From contig JAJTEM010000014.1 of assembly GCA_021299735.1 (NCBI GenBank), positions 62,001-126,000 of the forward strand: 64,000 nucleotides of DNA, given 5' to 3'. Source of the DNA: Burkholderiales bacterium. GTDB lineage: Bacteria; Pseudomonadota; Gammaproteobacteria; Burkholderiales; Burkholderiaceae_B. The notes below the pieces were generated by a model. It made no database searches. It was not told where the DNA came from and was given only the letters and a program-made list of their open reading frames with translations. Below are positions 26,228 to 35,190 of this stretch, piece by piece. Position 1 is the first letter of the stretch. Each line of letters begins with the position of its first letter. The position numbers were made by a program, and so were the translations under genes.

Positions 26228-26403
26228 TCAGCCCATCTAATTGCTCATGTTTTGAATGGCTTGGACTACTTGTCCACATCCTATCCCCGAGGTTGTGCCC
26301 ACTTTTTGGGGATATCCACAACAATCCAGAGTGCTCAGCTAGAAGCTATTCGGTAATATGCTTACACGCAGTCTAATGCCGACCCTCAAAAGGAGAATAA
26401 GAG

Positions 26404-27753
26404 ATGAGCAGCTCGCCCGAACTAGAAGAGTTCATGAATGGATTGATTCGCAGAAATCCCGGCGAACCAGAGTTTCACCAGGCAGTACATGAAGTTGCGC
26501 AACACATCATTCCCTACATTGCAAAAAACCCGAAGTATGAAGCTGCGCAAATTTTGCAGCGTTTGACGGAGCCCGATCGAATTGTCAGTTTCCGCGTGTG
26601 TTGGGAGGACGACCAGGGTCACGTACGCACTCAGCGGGGCTACCGTGTTCAGCACAGCAATGCAATTGGCCCTTACAAAGGCGGTATCCGTTTTCATCAC
26701 AGTGTGACCCAAAGCATTTTGAAGTTTTTGGCGTTTGAGCAAACTTTCAAGAACAGCCTGACCGGTTTGCCTATGGGGGGTGGCAAGGGTGGTTCCGATT
26801 TCAATCCGAAAGGCAAAAGCGATCGGGAAATCATGCGGTTCTGTCAGGCTTTCATGACCGAGCTTTGCCGACACATTGGCCCGTTCACCGACGTACCAGC
26901 TGGTGACATTGGCGTGGGTGGCCGCGAGGTTTCATACATGTTTGGCCAATACAAAAGAATTCGAAATGAGTTTACCGGTGTGTTGACTGGCAAGGGGCTG
27001 GCCTTTGGCGGTAGCGAAATTCGTGTTGAAGCCACCGGGTACGGTGTGGTTTATTTCATGGAAGACATGCTCAGCCACAAAGGTTTGAAGTTTGATGGCA
27101 AGGTGTGTTCAGTCAGTGGTTCTGGCAATGTTGCTCAATATGCTGTTGAAAAAATTCTGGCCTTGGGCGGTAAGGTAATTACGATGTCTGACTCCTCGGG
27201 AACGCTATACGACAAAGATGGCATCACCATGGAGAAGCTGGCCCACATCAAAGAGTTGAAAGAGGTAAAACGGGCACGCATCAGCGAGTACCTGACACAA
27301 TATCCAAAAGCAGAGTTTATTGCGGACAAACGCCCGTGGCATATTCCCTGCGACCTTGCTTTCCCCTGTGCAACGCAAAATGAAATCAATGCCGAAGAGG
27401 CTACTCTGTTGGTCAAGAATGGTTGCATGGGTGTGTCGGAAGGCGCGAACATGCCCTCTGAAAAAGGTGCAATTGACGTGTTCCAGAAAGCGCGCATTTT
27501 GTTTGCACCTTCCAAGGCGGCCAATGCCGGGGGCGTTGCTGTGTCTGGTTTGGAGATGACCCAGAACAGCATGCGTTTGTCTTGGTCCCGTGATGAACTG
27601 AACGTGCGTCTTCGCAATATCATGAGTGACATTCACCAGCGTTGCGTGAAGTACGGTGCCGAAGAAGACGGCCATATTGATTATCTGAAAGGTGCCAACG
27701 TGGGCGGTTTTGTGAAAGTGGCCGATGCCATGCTGGCTTACGGCATTATCTAA
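26404..27753 (+). CDS. gdhA: NADP-specific glutamate dehydrogenase
   Basis: This encodes 449 aa, equal in size to the hexameric E. coli GdhA. The catalytic glycine-rich loop with the active Lys reads PMGGGKGGSDFNPKGKSD, followed by the TDVPAGDIGVGGRE block and the Rossmann motif SGSGNVAQYA. It makes glutamate from 2-oxoglutarate and ammonium with NADPH. It is preceded by AAAAGGAGAATAAGAG just before the ATG. Link to the cyanate operon downstream is plausible, since cyanase releases ammonia, but they are separate units. An intrinsic terminator follows. Confidence 0.97.
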   Translation: MSSSPELEEFMNGLIRRNPGEPEFHQAVHEVAQHIIPYIAKNPKYEAAQILQRLTEPDRIVSFRVCWEDDQGHVRTQRGYRVQHSNAIGPYKGGIRFHHSVTQSILKFLAFEQTFKNSLTGLPMGGGKGGSDFNPKGKSDREIMRFCQAFMTELCRHIGPFTDVPAGDIGVGGREVSYMFGQYKRIRNEFTGVLTGKGLAFGGSEIRVEATGYGVVYFMEDMLSHKGLKFDGKVCSVSGSGNVAQYAVEKILALGGKVITMSDSSGTLYDKDGITMEKLAHIKELKEVKRARISEYLTQYPKAEFIADKRPWHIPCDLAFPCATQNEINAEEATLLVKNGCMGVSEGANMPSEKGAIDVFQKARILFAPSKAANAGGVAVSGLEMTQNSMRLSWSRDELNVRLRNIMSDIHQRCVKYGAEEDGHIDYLKGANVGGFVKVADAMLAYGII

Positions 27754-27772
27754 AGCACCGTAGTCGGAAGTT

Positions 27773-27810
27773 AAAAGGGGCCGCCAACGAATTGGCTGCC
27801 CCTTTTCTTT
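27773..27810 (+). terminator. Intrinsic terminator after gdhA
   Basis: AAAAGGGGC (27773-27781) is an exact inverted copy of GCCCCTTTT (27798-27806), followed by CTTTT. It lies 20 bp after the gdhA stop. Confidence 0.88.
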
Positions 27811-27851
27811 TGGTAGCATGGTTGATCACTTTTTTGAAAGAAGCAGACGCC

Positions 27852-28556
27852 ATGAATATTCTGATCGTGCATGCACACCCTGAGCCCCAATCTTTTTGCA
27901 CGGCGATGATGAATCGCATGAAGATTCGTTTTGAGCAACAGGGCCACACCGTGACCGTGTCGGATCTGTATGCCAAACGGTTCAACCCGGTTGCCAGCGC
28001 AGACGATTTTGTTGAGCGTAGCAACCCGGATTACCTGGTGTACGCCCTTGAGCAGCGGCACGCTCAAAAAACGAATTCACTCCCTGCTGACATTGCTGAA
28101 GAACTGAAATTGCTTGAGCAATGCGATTTACTGATTCTGAATTTTCCCCTGTACTGGTTTTCTTTACCTGCCATTCTGAAGGGCTGGATAGACCGTGTGT
28201 TTTTATCGGGAGTGGTTTACGGCGGGCGAAATTTTTACGATCGAGGCCTGATGAAAGGCAAGCAGGCCTGGGTCACGTTCACGCTGGGTGGGCGCGAACA
28301 CATGTTTGGCGAGAATGCCATCCACGGTGATTTAAACACCTTGTTACGCCCGGTGTTGAGAGGAAGTCTGGGTTATGCTGGCTTTGACGTGCTTGAGCCT
28401 TTTGCTGCCTATCATGTGCCGTACATCACGCAGGAAGCCCGTGTTGCGATTCTAGATCAGTTGGACAACGCGATAGATACCCTGCAGTCGCGTGCCAAGG
28501 TTCCATACCCCAGCCTGGACAACTTTGATACCCAAATGAATCCGCTCGTCAAATAA
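27852..28556 (+). CDS. NAD(P)H-quinone oxidoreductase / flavodoxin-fold NQO family
   Basis: This encodes 234 aa of the flavodoxin-like fold (NQO1/MdaB type). It opens with MNILIVHAHPEPQSFC, the FMN/FAD phosphate-binding segment, and has NFPLYWFSLPAILKGWIDRV, the family signature. It reduces quinones by two electrons with NAD(P)H, protecting against redox cycling. ATG 27852 is chosen over an in-frame ATG 60 bp upstream inside the gdhA terminator. It stands alone between terminators. Confidence 0.9.
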   Translation: MNILIVHAHPEPQSFCTAMMNRMKIRFEQQGHTVTVSDLYAKRFNPVASADDFVERSNPDYLVYALEQRHAQKTNSLPADIAEELKLLEQCDLLILNFPLYWFSLPAILKGWIDRVFLSGVVYGGRNFYDRGLMKGKQAWVTFTLGGREHMFGENAIHGDLNTLLRPVLRGSLGYAGFDVLEPFAAYHVPYITQEARVAILDQLDNAIDTLQSRAKVPYPSLDNFDTQMNPLVK

Positions 28557-28557
28557 A

Positions 28558-28645
28558 AAACCCGCGGAGCTTTCGCGCCACGGGTTTCAATGAAGTCTGC
28601 AAGCGGCCTTTCATACGAAAGGTATTGCAGCGGTTTTGTTGTTTT
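28558..28645. terminator. Bidirectional terminator region between the quinone reductase and histone-like genes
   Basis: AAACCCG (28558-28564) pairs with CGGGTTT (28581-28587); on the minus strand this hairpin is followed by six T and ends the histone-like gene. A second hairpin, CTGCAA...CCTTTC (28598-28612) with GAAAGG...TTGCAG (28617-28630), is followed on the plus strand by a T-rich run. Confidence 0.75.
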
Positions 28646-28658
28646 TGCTATTTCTGGA

Positions 28659-29180
28659 TTACTTAATGCCCAGTTGCTTTTTGATCTTGGCGATCACGTC
28701 GGTTTGAACCGTCTTGACCATGCCCTTGACTTGTTTTTCAAGGTCCTTGATCTGCTTCTGAACATCGCTCAACAGCTTCTTGCGATCAGACGCACTGAAC
28801 ATCGAATGTGCTGCTGCGGCTTTGCCCTTTGCTGCTGGTTTCGCTTTGGCAGTGGACTTCTTTGCCTTGGCTGCAGCGTTCGCTACGCTGGCAGTGGCTG
28901 CCTTTGCGCGTGAAGTTGCTGGCTTTTTCGCTGCGGGTTTTGCTGCAGCAGGTTTTTTGGCTGCGGCTGGTTTTTTAGCAGCAGGTTTTTTTGCAGCTGC
29001 TGGCTTTTTCGCAGCGGCTGGTTTTGCTGCTGCTTTTTTCGCAGCGGCTGGTTTTTTCGCTGCTGCTGGTTTTGCAGCTGCAGCTTTTTTAGCAGCTGGT
29101 TTTTTTGCTGCTGGTTTTTTTGGAGCTGGGGTTGCTTTGCTTGCCTCGGCTTCTACTGGCTTTTGATCTGTTGTAACCAT
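28659..29180 (-). CDS. Histone H1-like Lys/Ala/Pro-rich protein (AlgP-like)
   Basis: This encodes 173 aa. Residues about 15-125 are made of AAKKPAAAKK-type repeats and are strongly basic; the last 50 residues form a predicted amphipathic helical domain with SASDRKKLLSDVQKQIKDLE. Similar proteins in Pseudomonas (AlgP) and in many Burkholderiales bind DNA without strong sequence specificity. It is likely a nucleoid protein. The repeat region is also a DNA repeat (next entry) and may vary in length between strains. Confidence 0.8.
   Translation of the reverse strand: MVTTDQKPVEAEASKATPAPKKPAAKKPAAKKAAAAKPAAAKKPAAAKKAAAKPAAAKKPAAAKKPAAKKPAAAKKPAAAKPAAKKPATSRAKAATASVANAAAKAKKSTAKAKPAAKGKAAAAHSMFSASDRKKLLSDVQKQIKDLEKQVKGMVKTVQTDVIAKIKKQLGIK
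28905..29145. repeat. Imperfect tandem Ala/Lys/Pro-codon repeats inside the histone-like gene
   Basis: Plus strand shows repeated GCTGCTGGTTTTTT and GCAGCGGCTGGTTTT units about 15-30 bp long, encoding AAKKPA blocks. The tract is prone to slippage or assembly collapse. Confidence 0.75.
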
Positions 29181-29410
29181 GTTGTGTAACCTTCCTTAAA
29201 CGGTGTGGTGAGTTATGTGTACATCAAATTTAATTAACTGAAAAGCTTTTTTCATCAATACATGATCAACAACCCGTTTGTGGGTAATTTTAAATAAATT
29301 TTGTCGTTTTTTTTTCGCACCATGTGCGTGCAAATTCCAAAAATATTTTCAAAAATTATTGGCACTGCTCTTGCTAGTTTTGTAGCTGAATCAACTTCAG
29401 GTGCACCGTT

Positions 29411-30556
29411 TTGTTCAAGCATCTTTCCAAACTTTCTCATCACGCAGCGTGGCGAAGGCAACTAGAATTGCTACTCGATTCAACCGGCGAAGGCATCTAT
29501 GGAATCGATCTGAATGGGCGTTGCGTTTTTATCAACAAAGCCGGTGCGGAAATGTTGGGCTATTCGGCCGATGAGGTGTTGGGCAGGAACATGCATTACC
29601 TGATGCACCACTCGTATGCGAATCATGATTTGATGCCGGTGTGCCAGTGCCAAATTTTTCGTGCCTTTCAGGACAACAAGGGTTGCCGGGTTGACAACGA
29701 GGTGCTTTGGCGACGTGATGGCAGTTGTTTTCATGCCGAGTACGCTTCTTACCCAATTTTTGAAGAGCAAACTGTGGTGGGGGCTGTGGTCACCTTCAAC
29801 GACATCACCGAGCGGGTGGAGGCGCAAAACATTCGTGCCGCAGCGCAGGTAGAACTGGAGCGCAGGGTGATTGAACGCACCGCGCAATTGCAAAAAGCAC
29901 ATGACCGAATGCGCAGGCTTTCAGCACACTTAACCACTGTGCGGGAAGAGGAGCGCACCCGAATTGCGCGCGAGATGCATGACGACCTGGGTGCAAAGTT
30001 GACCGCCTTCGATTTGGAGTTGAAAGCCCTTTCCTATCGCTGTGCCGATGATGAAAAACTGACCCTTAGAATTGAAAGCATGCTCGACCTGGCCCAGGGG
30101 GCCATGGAAAGTTTGCGGCGAATACTTTCTGACCTTCGCCCAGGCGTTTTGGATCATCTTGGTTTGTGGGCTGCAGTGGAACATTTGCTGGGCGAGTTTT
30201 CCCTGCGCACCAAAGTGGTGAGTTCACTTGATATCGATCCGATTCTTGAACATGTTCGTTTGAGCAAAGCCACCGAGACCGCCCTGTACAGAATTTTGCA
30301 AGAGGCCCTAAACAATGTCAGTAAGCATTCGGGTGCAAGCAAGGTGGAGGTGCGGGTGCAAGCCGAGGGGCGCGCGGTGATATTTCAAGTCAAAGACAAC
30401 GGTCGTGGCATGGCGGTTCGTACTTTCAACGCGGGTTTTGGGCTGATGGGAATTGAGGAGAGAGCGTGGGACATCGGTGCGCGCTGCTCGATCGATTCAA
30501 TTTTGGGGCAAGGCGTGTGTATCAATTTGCGTTTGCCCGAGGTGCTGGCTTTATGA
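29411..30556 (+). CDS. PAS-domain sensor histidine kinase (HisKA_3 type)
   Basis: This encodes 381 aa and is soluble. A PAS domain spans about 17-135 with GEGIYGIDLNGRCVFINKAG. A HisKA_3 dimerisation/phosphoacceptor domain at about 170-240 has RIAREMHDDLGAKL with the phosphorylated His. A HATPase at about 280-378 has LNNVSKHSGASKVEV and VKDNGRGM. It phosphorylates the LuxR-type regulator downstream, whose ATG overlaps its stop by 4 bases. The start is a TTG at 29411 with AGGTG 7 bases upstream; this is uncertain because no ATG precedes the PAS domain. Upstream 29181-29410 is AT-rich and probably holds divergent promoters. Confidence 0.88.
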   Translation: MFKHLSKLSHHAAWRRQLELLLDSTGEGIYGIDLNGRCVFINKAGAEMLGYSADEVLGRNMHYLMHHSYANHDLMPVCQCQIFRAFQDNKGCRVDNEVLWRRDGSCFHAEYASYPIFEEQTVVGAVVTFNDITERVEAQNIRAAAQVELERRVIERTAQLQKAHDRMRRLSAHLTTVREEERTRIAREMHDDLGAKLTAFDLELKALSYRCADDEKLTLRIESMLDLAQGAMESLRRILSDLRPGVLDHLGLWAAVEHLLGEFSLRTKVVSSLDIDPILEHVRLSKATETALYRILQEALNNVSKHSGASKVEVRVQAEGRAVIFQVKDNGRGMAVRTFNAGFGLMGIEERAWDIGARCSIDSILGQGVCINLRLPEVLAL

Positions 30557-31176
30557 ATGTTCTGATTGTTGATGACCACATGATAATTCGCCGCGGTCTG
30601 GTTCAAATTCTGGATGAGTTTGAGGATCAGTACACCAGTGAGCAGGCAGCCGATGGCGTAGAGGCCATGCAGAAACTTCGCAAGGGTCACTTTGATGCGG
30701 TGTTGCTTGATGTGGCTTTGGGGGAGCGAGATGGTTTTGATGTGCTTAAAAGCGTGCGCAGTGAGTTTCCAAAACTGGGTGTGGTGATGTTGTCTGTGTA
30801 CCCCGAGGCACAGTTCGCTTTGCGTGCCATTCGCAGTGGAGCCAATGCTTACCTGAACAAAGGCTGTTCGCCCGCTGAATTGACGCAAGCCATTCAAATG
30901 GCCTGCGCGGGGCAGGTTTATTTAACCGCTGTAACAGCCAACTTGATGGCCAGCGATTTACGAAAACCAACTGACAGGCCACCGCATGAGCGGTTGTCCA
31001 ATCGCGAAATGCAAGTTCTTCGCTTGATGGCCCAAGGCGAAACTGTTCAGCACATTGCACAGGCGCTTTGTTTGTCGGGCAACACGGTATCAACCTATCG
31101 GGCCCGTGTGTTTGAAAAACTGGAATTGAAAAACCTGGTTGACCTGGTGAACTACACCAAACAGCACGGGCTGTGA
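30553..31176 (+). CDS. LuxR-type response regulator, partner of the PAS kinase
   Basis: This encodes 207 aa. The receiver has MNVLIVDDHMIIRRGL, phosphoacceptor Asp in AVLLDVALGERDG and the Lys in NAYLNKGCS. The C-terminal HTH has LSNREMQVLRLMAQGETVQH and LSGNTVSTYRARVF. ATG 30553 overlaps the kinase stop as ATGA. It lies 127 bp before the DJ-1/cyanate genes on the same strand and may control them; no binding site is identified. Confidence 0.92.
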   Translation: MNVLIVDDHMIIRRGLVQILDEFEDQYTSEQAADGVEAMQKLRKGHFDAVLLDVALGERDGFDVLKSVRSEFPKLGVVMLSVYPEAQFALRAIRSGANAYLNKGCSPAELTQAIQMACAGQVYLTAVTANLMASDLRKPTDRPPHERLSNREMQVLRLMAQGETVQHIAQALCLSGNTVSTYRARVFEKLELKNLVDLVNYTKQHGL

Positions 31177-31303
31177 TGATCAGGTCTATGGTTTATTTGT
31201 AGGGCCAGCACTACAACACAATCACAAATGCTGTGATACCCAGGCAGCCACCCTCGCGGCACACTGAAAGCGTGTTTAACGAAGTGTTGCCGGAGAAGCG
31301 CCA

Positions 31304-31975
31304 ATGGCCAGAATGCAAGGGTTCAGGTTGGGTGTGTATGTGTTCAAGGAAGCCGAAGTGGTGGACTACGCTGCCCCTTACGGTGTGTTCTCAGTGGCCA
31401 AGCGGTTTGATCCTGAGCTGGAAGTTTTCCTGATTGCCGAAAGTATGCGCCCCGTGCAAACGCAAGCGGGCCTCACCGTGCTGCCCAATTATGCATTTAC
31501 CGATGCCCCCGCCATGGACGCATTTTTAATTCCAGGTGGTTTTGGCACTCGGCAAGAAATGAACAACGGCAATTTGCACCGTTATATTCGTGCACTACCC
31601 AGCAACTGTTTGCTGACCAGTGTATGCACGGGTTCGTGGATATATGCCCGCATGGGTTTACTCGATGGCCTGGCTGCCACTAACCGCAAAGAACCCGATC
31701 GCCTTGAAGCGTCGCACCTTGGCAAAACTCCAATTGATCGCCTTGCTGAAATTGCACCGGCTTGCCAGGTAAGCCGCGCAAGGGTAGTGGATGCAGGCAG
31801 GTTTGTTACAGGCGGTGGAATTTCCAGCGGCATGGAAGTGGGTTTTCACCTGCTGCGCCGCGCAGGCTACGACGAAGAATTTATTGCCGAGGTGGCCCGC
31901 GTGATGGAGTACACCAAGGCCTACCAGCAGTACCAGCATGACATTGATTATTTTCGCAGTGCCTTGACCGCATAG
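31304..31975 (+). CDS. DJ-1/PfpI family protein, possible isonitrile hydratase
   Basis: This encodes 223 aa with the DJ-1/PfpI fold. The nucleophile elbow is LTSVCTGSWIYARMG with Cys108, preceded by FLIPGGFGTR, which carries the acidic/glycine block of the family. It lacks the AraC HTH that often follows this fold. Its position 9 bp before the cyanate operon suggests a role in detoxifying a cyanide/isonitrile-related compound, as known for isocyanide hydratases; this is inference. It could also be a general stress protease-like protein. Confidence 0.75.
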   Translation: MARMQGFRLGVYVFKEAEVVDYAAPYGVFSVAKRFDPELEVFLIAESMRPVQTQAGLTVLPNYAFTDAPAMDAFLIPGGFGTRQEMNNGNLHRYIRALPSNCLLTSVCTGSWIYARMGLLDGLAATNRKEPDRLEASHLGKTPIDRLAEIAPACQVSRARVVDAGRFVTGGGISSGMEVGFHLLRRAGYDEEFIAEVARVMEYTKAYQQYQHDIDYFRSALTA

Positions 31976-31984
31976 GAGTTCACC

Positions 31985-33346
31985 ATGTCTTTTTTCAAGA
32001 ACCCATTCGACCCCAACACCCGCCTTGGCATGCGTTGCGCCTGCGGTCAACACAACAGCCAGGCCGAGCACGACCAACAACTGGCCGTGCAACAGATGGA
32101 AGAACGTGCCGTTGAGAACGCAGTGATGCATGCGCTGTTTCCCAACGACCAGTTGCGCCGCAACTTCTTGCGCGCTGTGGGCAGTGGCACAGCCATGGCG
32201 GCAATCGGCAGTTTATTTCCCTTGGCTGCAGCCAAGGAAGCTTTTGCGCAGAGCACTGGACCCTTGGAGAAGCAAAAACTGAAAGTGGGTTTCATTCCAA
32301 TTACCTGTGCAACGCCCATCATCATGGCGCAGCCTTTGGGTTTCTATGCCAAGCAAGGGCTGGATGTGGAGGTGGTTAAAACCGCAGGTTGGGCGGTGGT
32401 GCGCGACAAATCGCTGGCCAAGGAATACGATGCAGCCCACATGTTGTCGCCCATGCCTTTGGCCATTTCCATGGGTGTGGGTTCTAACGCAATTCCCTGG
32501 ACCATGCCCGCTGTTGAAAACATCAATGGCCAGGCAATTACCTTGGCGATGAAGCACAAAGACAAACGGGATCCAAAAGACTGGAAGGGCTTCAAGTTTG
32601 CGGTGCCGTTTGATTACTCCATGCACAACTATCTGTTGCGCTACTACCTGGCTGAGGCCGGTTTGGACCCCGATCGCGATGTGCAAATTCGCTCAGTGCC
32701 ACCTCCCGAGATGGTGGCCAATATGCGCGCCGACAACATCGATGGTTTTTTGGCACCCGACCCGGTGAACCAGCGTGCGGTTTACGACGGTGTGGGTTTC
32801 ATTCACATGCTGTCGAAAGAAATTTGGTCGGGCCACCCATGCTGCGCATTCGCAGCCAGCAAAGAATTCGTAACCCAAAACCCGAATAGTTATAAAGCGC
32901 TTTTGAAGGCTGTGCTGGATGCCACTGCGTATGCCCGCAAAGCGGAGAACCGCAAGGAAATTGCAGCAGCCATTGCCCCCACCAACTATTTGAACCAACC
33001 GCTCACCGTGGTGGAGCAGGTGTTGACAGGCACTTATGCCGATGGCTTGGGTGGCATCAAGAAAGACCCGCAGCGCATCGACTTCGACCCCTTCCCGTAT
33101 CAAAGCTTTGCCATCTGGATTTTGACCCAGATGAAACGTTGGGGACAAATCAAGGGCGATGTGGATTACAACAAAATTGCCAAAGACGTATTTCTGGCCA
33201 CCGACGCAACCCGTTTGATGAAGGAAGTGGGCATGCAGCCACCTGCATCGCTGGACAAAAAATTCAGTGTGATGGGCAAGCCATTCGACCCCAAGAAGCC
33301 TGAGGAATACATCAACAGCTTCGCGATTTCCAGAACCAAGGGTTGA
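31985..33346 (+). CDS. cynA: ABC transporter substrate-binding protein, NrtA/CynA type (cyanate)
   Basis: This encodes 453 aa of the nitrate/cyanate/bicarbonate-binding family. The N-terminus carries a twin-Arg element, LRRNFLRAVGSGTAMAAIGS, about residues 57-75, so it is probably exported by Tat; it follows an unusually long 55-residue n-region with Cys and His residues. The mature part starts KLKVGFIPITCATPIIMAQ and is typical of NrtA-like proteins. With permease, ATPase and cyanase next, cyanate is the most likely ligand. The permease start overlaps or lies 6 bp after its stop. Confidence 0.85.
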   Translation: MSFFKNPFDPNTRLGMRCACGQHNSQAEHDQQLAVQQMEERAVENAVMHALFPNDQLRRNFLRAVGSGTAMAAIGSLFPLAAAKEAFAQSTGPLEKQKLKVGFIPITCATPIIMAQPLGFYAKQGLDVEVVKTAGWAVVRDKSLAKEYDAAHMLSPMPLAISMGVGSNAIPWTMPAVENINGQAITLAMKHKDKRDPKDWKGFKFAVPFDYSMHNYLLRYYLAEAGLDPDRDVQIRSVPPPEMVANMRADNIDGFLAPDPVNQRAVYDGVGFIHMLSKEIWSGHPCCAFAASKEFVTQNPNSYKALLKAVLDATAYARKAENRKEIAAAIAPTNYLNQPLTVVEQVLTGTYADGLGGIKKDPQRIDFDPFPYQSFAIWILTQMKRWGQIKGDVDYNKIAKDVFLATDATRLMKEVGMQPPASLDKKFSVMGKPFDPKKPEEYINSFAISRTKG

Positions 33347-33351
33347 TTGGC

Positions 33352-34200
33352 ATGAAAGACTTCAAGAAACAAAAGTGGGCGCCGTGGGCCTTGTCGGGTT
33401 TGATCTTGGTGGTGCTGGTTGCTATTTGGACCATTGCCACCTTGCCCGAAGAGGCCGCGGTGAATGTAGACCCCGAATATGCGGCGTTGGTGGGGCAAGC
33501 GGCTTCCACGGGCAGCAAAACCCCATTGCCCACCCCGGGCGATGTGGGTGAAAAGCTGTGGGGGCATGTAAGCGATCCGTTTTACGACCGGGGCACCAAC
33601 GACAAAGGCATTGGCATTCAACTGGGCTATTCCATTTTCCGCGTGCTAACAGGGTTTGGTTTGGCTGCGCTGGTGGCCATTCCGCTTGGGTTTGTAATTG
33701 GCATGTCGCCATTGCTGTACAAAGCGTTGGACCCCTTCATACAAATTTTGAAACCAGTGTCGCCCCTGGCCTGGATGCCGCTGGCCCTTTACACGATCAA
33801 AGACAGCGACACCTCAGCCATCTTCGTTATTTTCATTTGCTCCATTTGGCCCATGTTGGTGAACACCGCTTTCGGTGTTGCCGGTGTGCGGCGTGACTGG
33901 TTGAACGTGGCCAAAACACTGGAGGTGAGTTCGCTTCGCACAGCATTCAAGGTGATATTGCCCGCAGCCGCACCCACCATCATGACAGGCATGCGCATTT
34001 CCGTGGGAATTGCCTGGCTGGTAATTGTGGCGGCAGAAATGTTGGTGGGTGGCACGGGCATTGGCTACTTCGTGTGGAATGAATGGAACAACCTGTCGAT
34101 TGCCAACATTATCAGCGCAATTCTGTTCATTGGTTTGATCGGTATGTTGCTCGATACCCTGCTGGCTCGCATGGCCAAGCTGGTCAGTTACAAGGAGTAA
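33352..34200 (+). CDS. cynB: ABC transporter permease, NrtB/SsuC type (cyanate)
   Basis: This encodes 282 aa. It has an N-terminal membrane helix (about 10-30) then a periplasmic stretch, and a BPD_transp_1 bundle of five helices from about residue 85. The ATPase-contact EAA-like loop has VAKTLEVSSLRTAFKVILPA. It forms the membrane channel for the NrtA-type binding protein upstream. ATG 33352, with AAGGG upstream, is preferred to a TTG at 33343 that overlaps the upstream stop. Confidence 0.9.
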   Translation: MKDFKKQKWAPWALSGLILVVLVAIWTIATLPEEAAVNVDPEYAALVGQAASTGSKTPLPTPGDVGEKLWGHVSDPFYDRGTNDKGIGIQLGYSIFRVLTGFGLAALVAIPLGFVIGMSPLLYKALDPFIQILKPVSPLAWMPLALYTIKDSDTSAIFVIFICSIWPMLVNTAFGVAGVRRDWLNVAKTLEVSSLRTAFKVILPAAAPTIMTGMRISVGIAWLVIVAAEMLVGGTGIGYFVWNEWNNLSIANIISAILFIGLIGMLLDTLLARMAKLVSYKE

Positions 34201-34206
34201 ACAAGA

Positions 34207-35190
34207 ATGACGACTGAACACAAAATATTCAGTAAAGACCTTGTACCCAGCGAGCAAACAGCAGCCTTTCTGCAAGTGGAAGGTTTGGTAAAAAGCTATG
34301 CGCCTTCCGATGCCTCCGTTCCACCTGTGTTCGAGGCTGTGAACTTCGACATTCAAAAGGGCGAGTTTGTGTGCATCATCGGCCACTCAGGCTGCGGCAA
34401 AAGCACCATCCTGAACATTCTGGCCGGGCTTGATGAGGCCACGCAAGGCTATGTGATCATGAACGGCAAGGAAGTGGTGGGCCCGTCGCTAGAGCGTGGC
34501 GTGGTCTTTCAAAGCCATGCATTGATGCCGTGGATGACAGCACTGAAAAACGTAGAGTTTGGTGTGCGTTCGCGCTGGCCCGAAAAAACGCCTGAGGAAA
34601 TCACCGAGCACGCCATGAAATACCTGGACATGGTGGGCTTGGGCAAAGCGGCCAACAAAAAGCCACATGAACTTTCAGGTGGAATGAAGCAGCGTGTGGG
34701 TATTGCCCGTGCCTTTGCCATTCAGCCGCAAATGCTGTTGCTGGACGAACCCTTTGGCGCGCTTGATGCGCTGACACGCGGCACCATTCAAGACGAATTG
34801 TTGCAAATAGTGAAAGCCACCGGGCAAACCGTGTTCATGATCACGCACGATGTGGACGAGGCCATTTTGCTGGCCGACAAAGTGATGCTGATGAGCCACG
34901 GCCCACGTGCCCGCATTGCCGAAATTGTTGAAAACACCATGCCCCGCGAGCGCACCCGCAGCACGGTACACCACGACCCGCAGTACTACGCCATTCGCAA
35001 CCACCTGGTTGATTTTTTGGTGAACCGTGCAGCACCTGCACCCAGCACCGAGCCCGGCAGCAACAAGTTGAATGCAGAGCGGCATAAACAACCCACTGTG
35101 GTTCGCCCCGGCTTGAAAGCCCTGGTTGGCAAGAACACCAACACCGAGACAACACCCTCACTTAATTTGATTCAAAGGAGTGCACCATGA
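34207..35190 (+). CDS. cynD: ABC transporter ATP-binding protein, NrtD/SsuB type (cyanate)
   Basis: This encodes 327 aa. Walker A is GHSGCGKST, the signature is LSGGMKQRVGIARA, and Walker B is MLLLDEPFGALD followed by the His switch FMITHDVDEA. The C-terminal 60 residues (after LVDFLVNRAAP) are Pro/Thr/Asn-rich and unrelated to the ATPase domain. It powers cyanate uptake. The cyanase ATG overlaps its stop by 4 bases. Confidence 0.92.
   Translation: MTTEHKIFSKDLVPSEQTAAFLQVEGLVKSYAPSDASVPPVFEAVNFDIQKGEFVCIIGHSGCGKSTILNILAGLDEATQGYVIMNGKEVVGPSLERGVVFQSHALMPWMTALKNVEFGVRSRWPEKTPEEITEHAMKYLDMVGLGKAANKKPHELSGGMKQRVGIARAFAIQPQMLLLDEPFGALDALTRGTIQDELLQIVKATGQTVFMITHDVDEAILLADKVMLMSHGPRARIAEIVENTMPRERTRSTVHHDPQYYAIRNHLVDFLVNRAAPAPSTEPGSNKLNAERHKQPTVVRPGLKALVGKNTNTETTPSLNLIQRSAP

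Noticed and set aside
26270-26326. TTGTCCACA and ATATCCACA, similar to DnaA boxes
   Set aside because: Only two imperfect copies before gdhA, no AT-rich unwinding region or dnaA/dnaN genes; not an origin.
28905-29145. CRISPR-like array
   Set aside because: The short repeats are codon repeats of a Lys/Ala/Pro protein without spacers.
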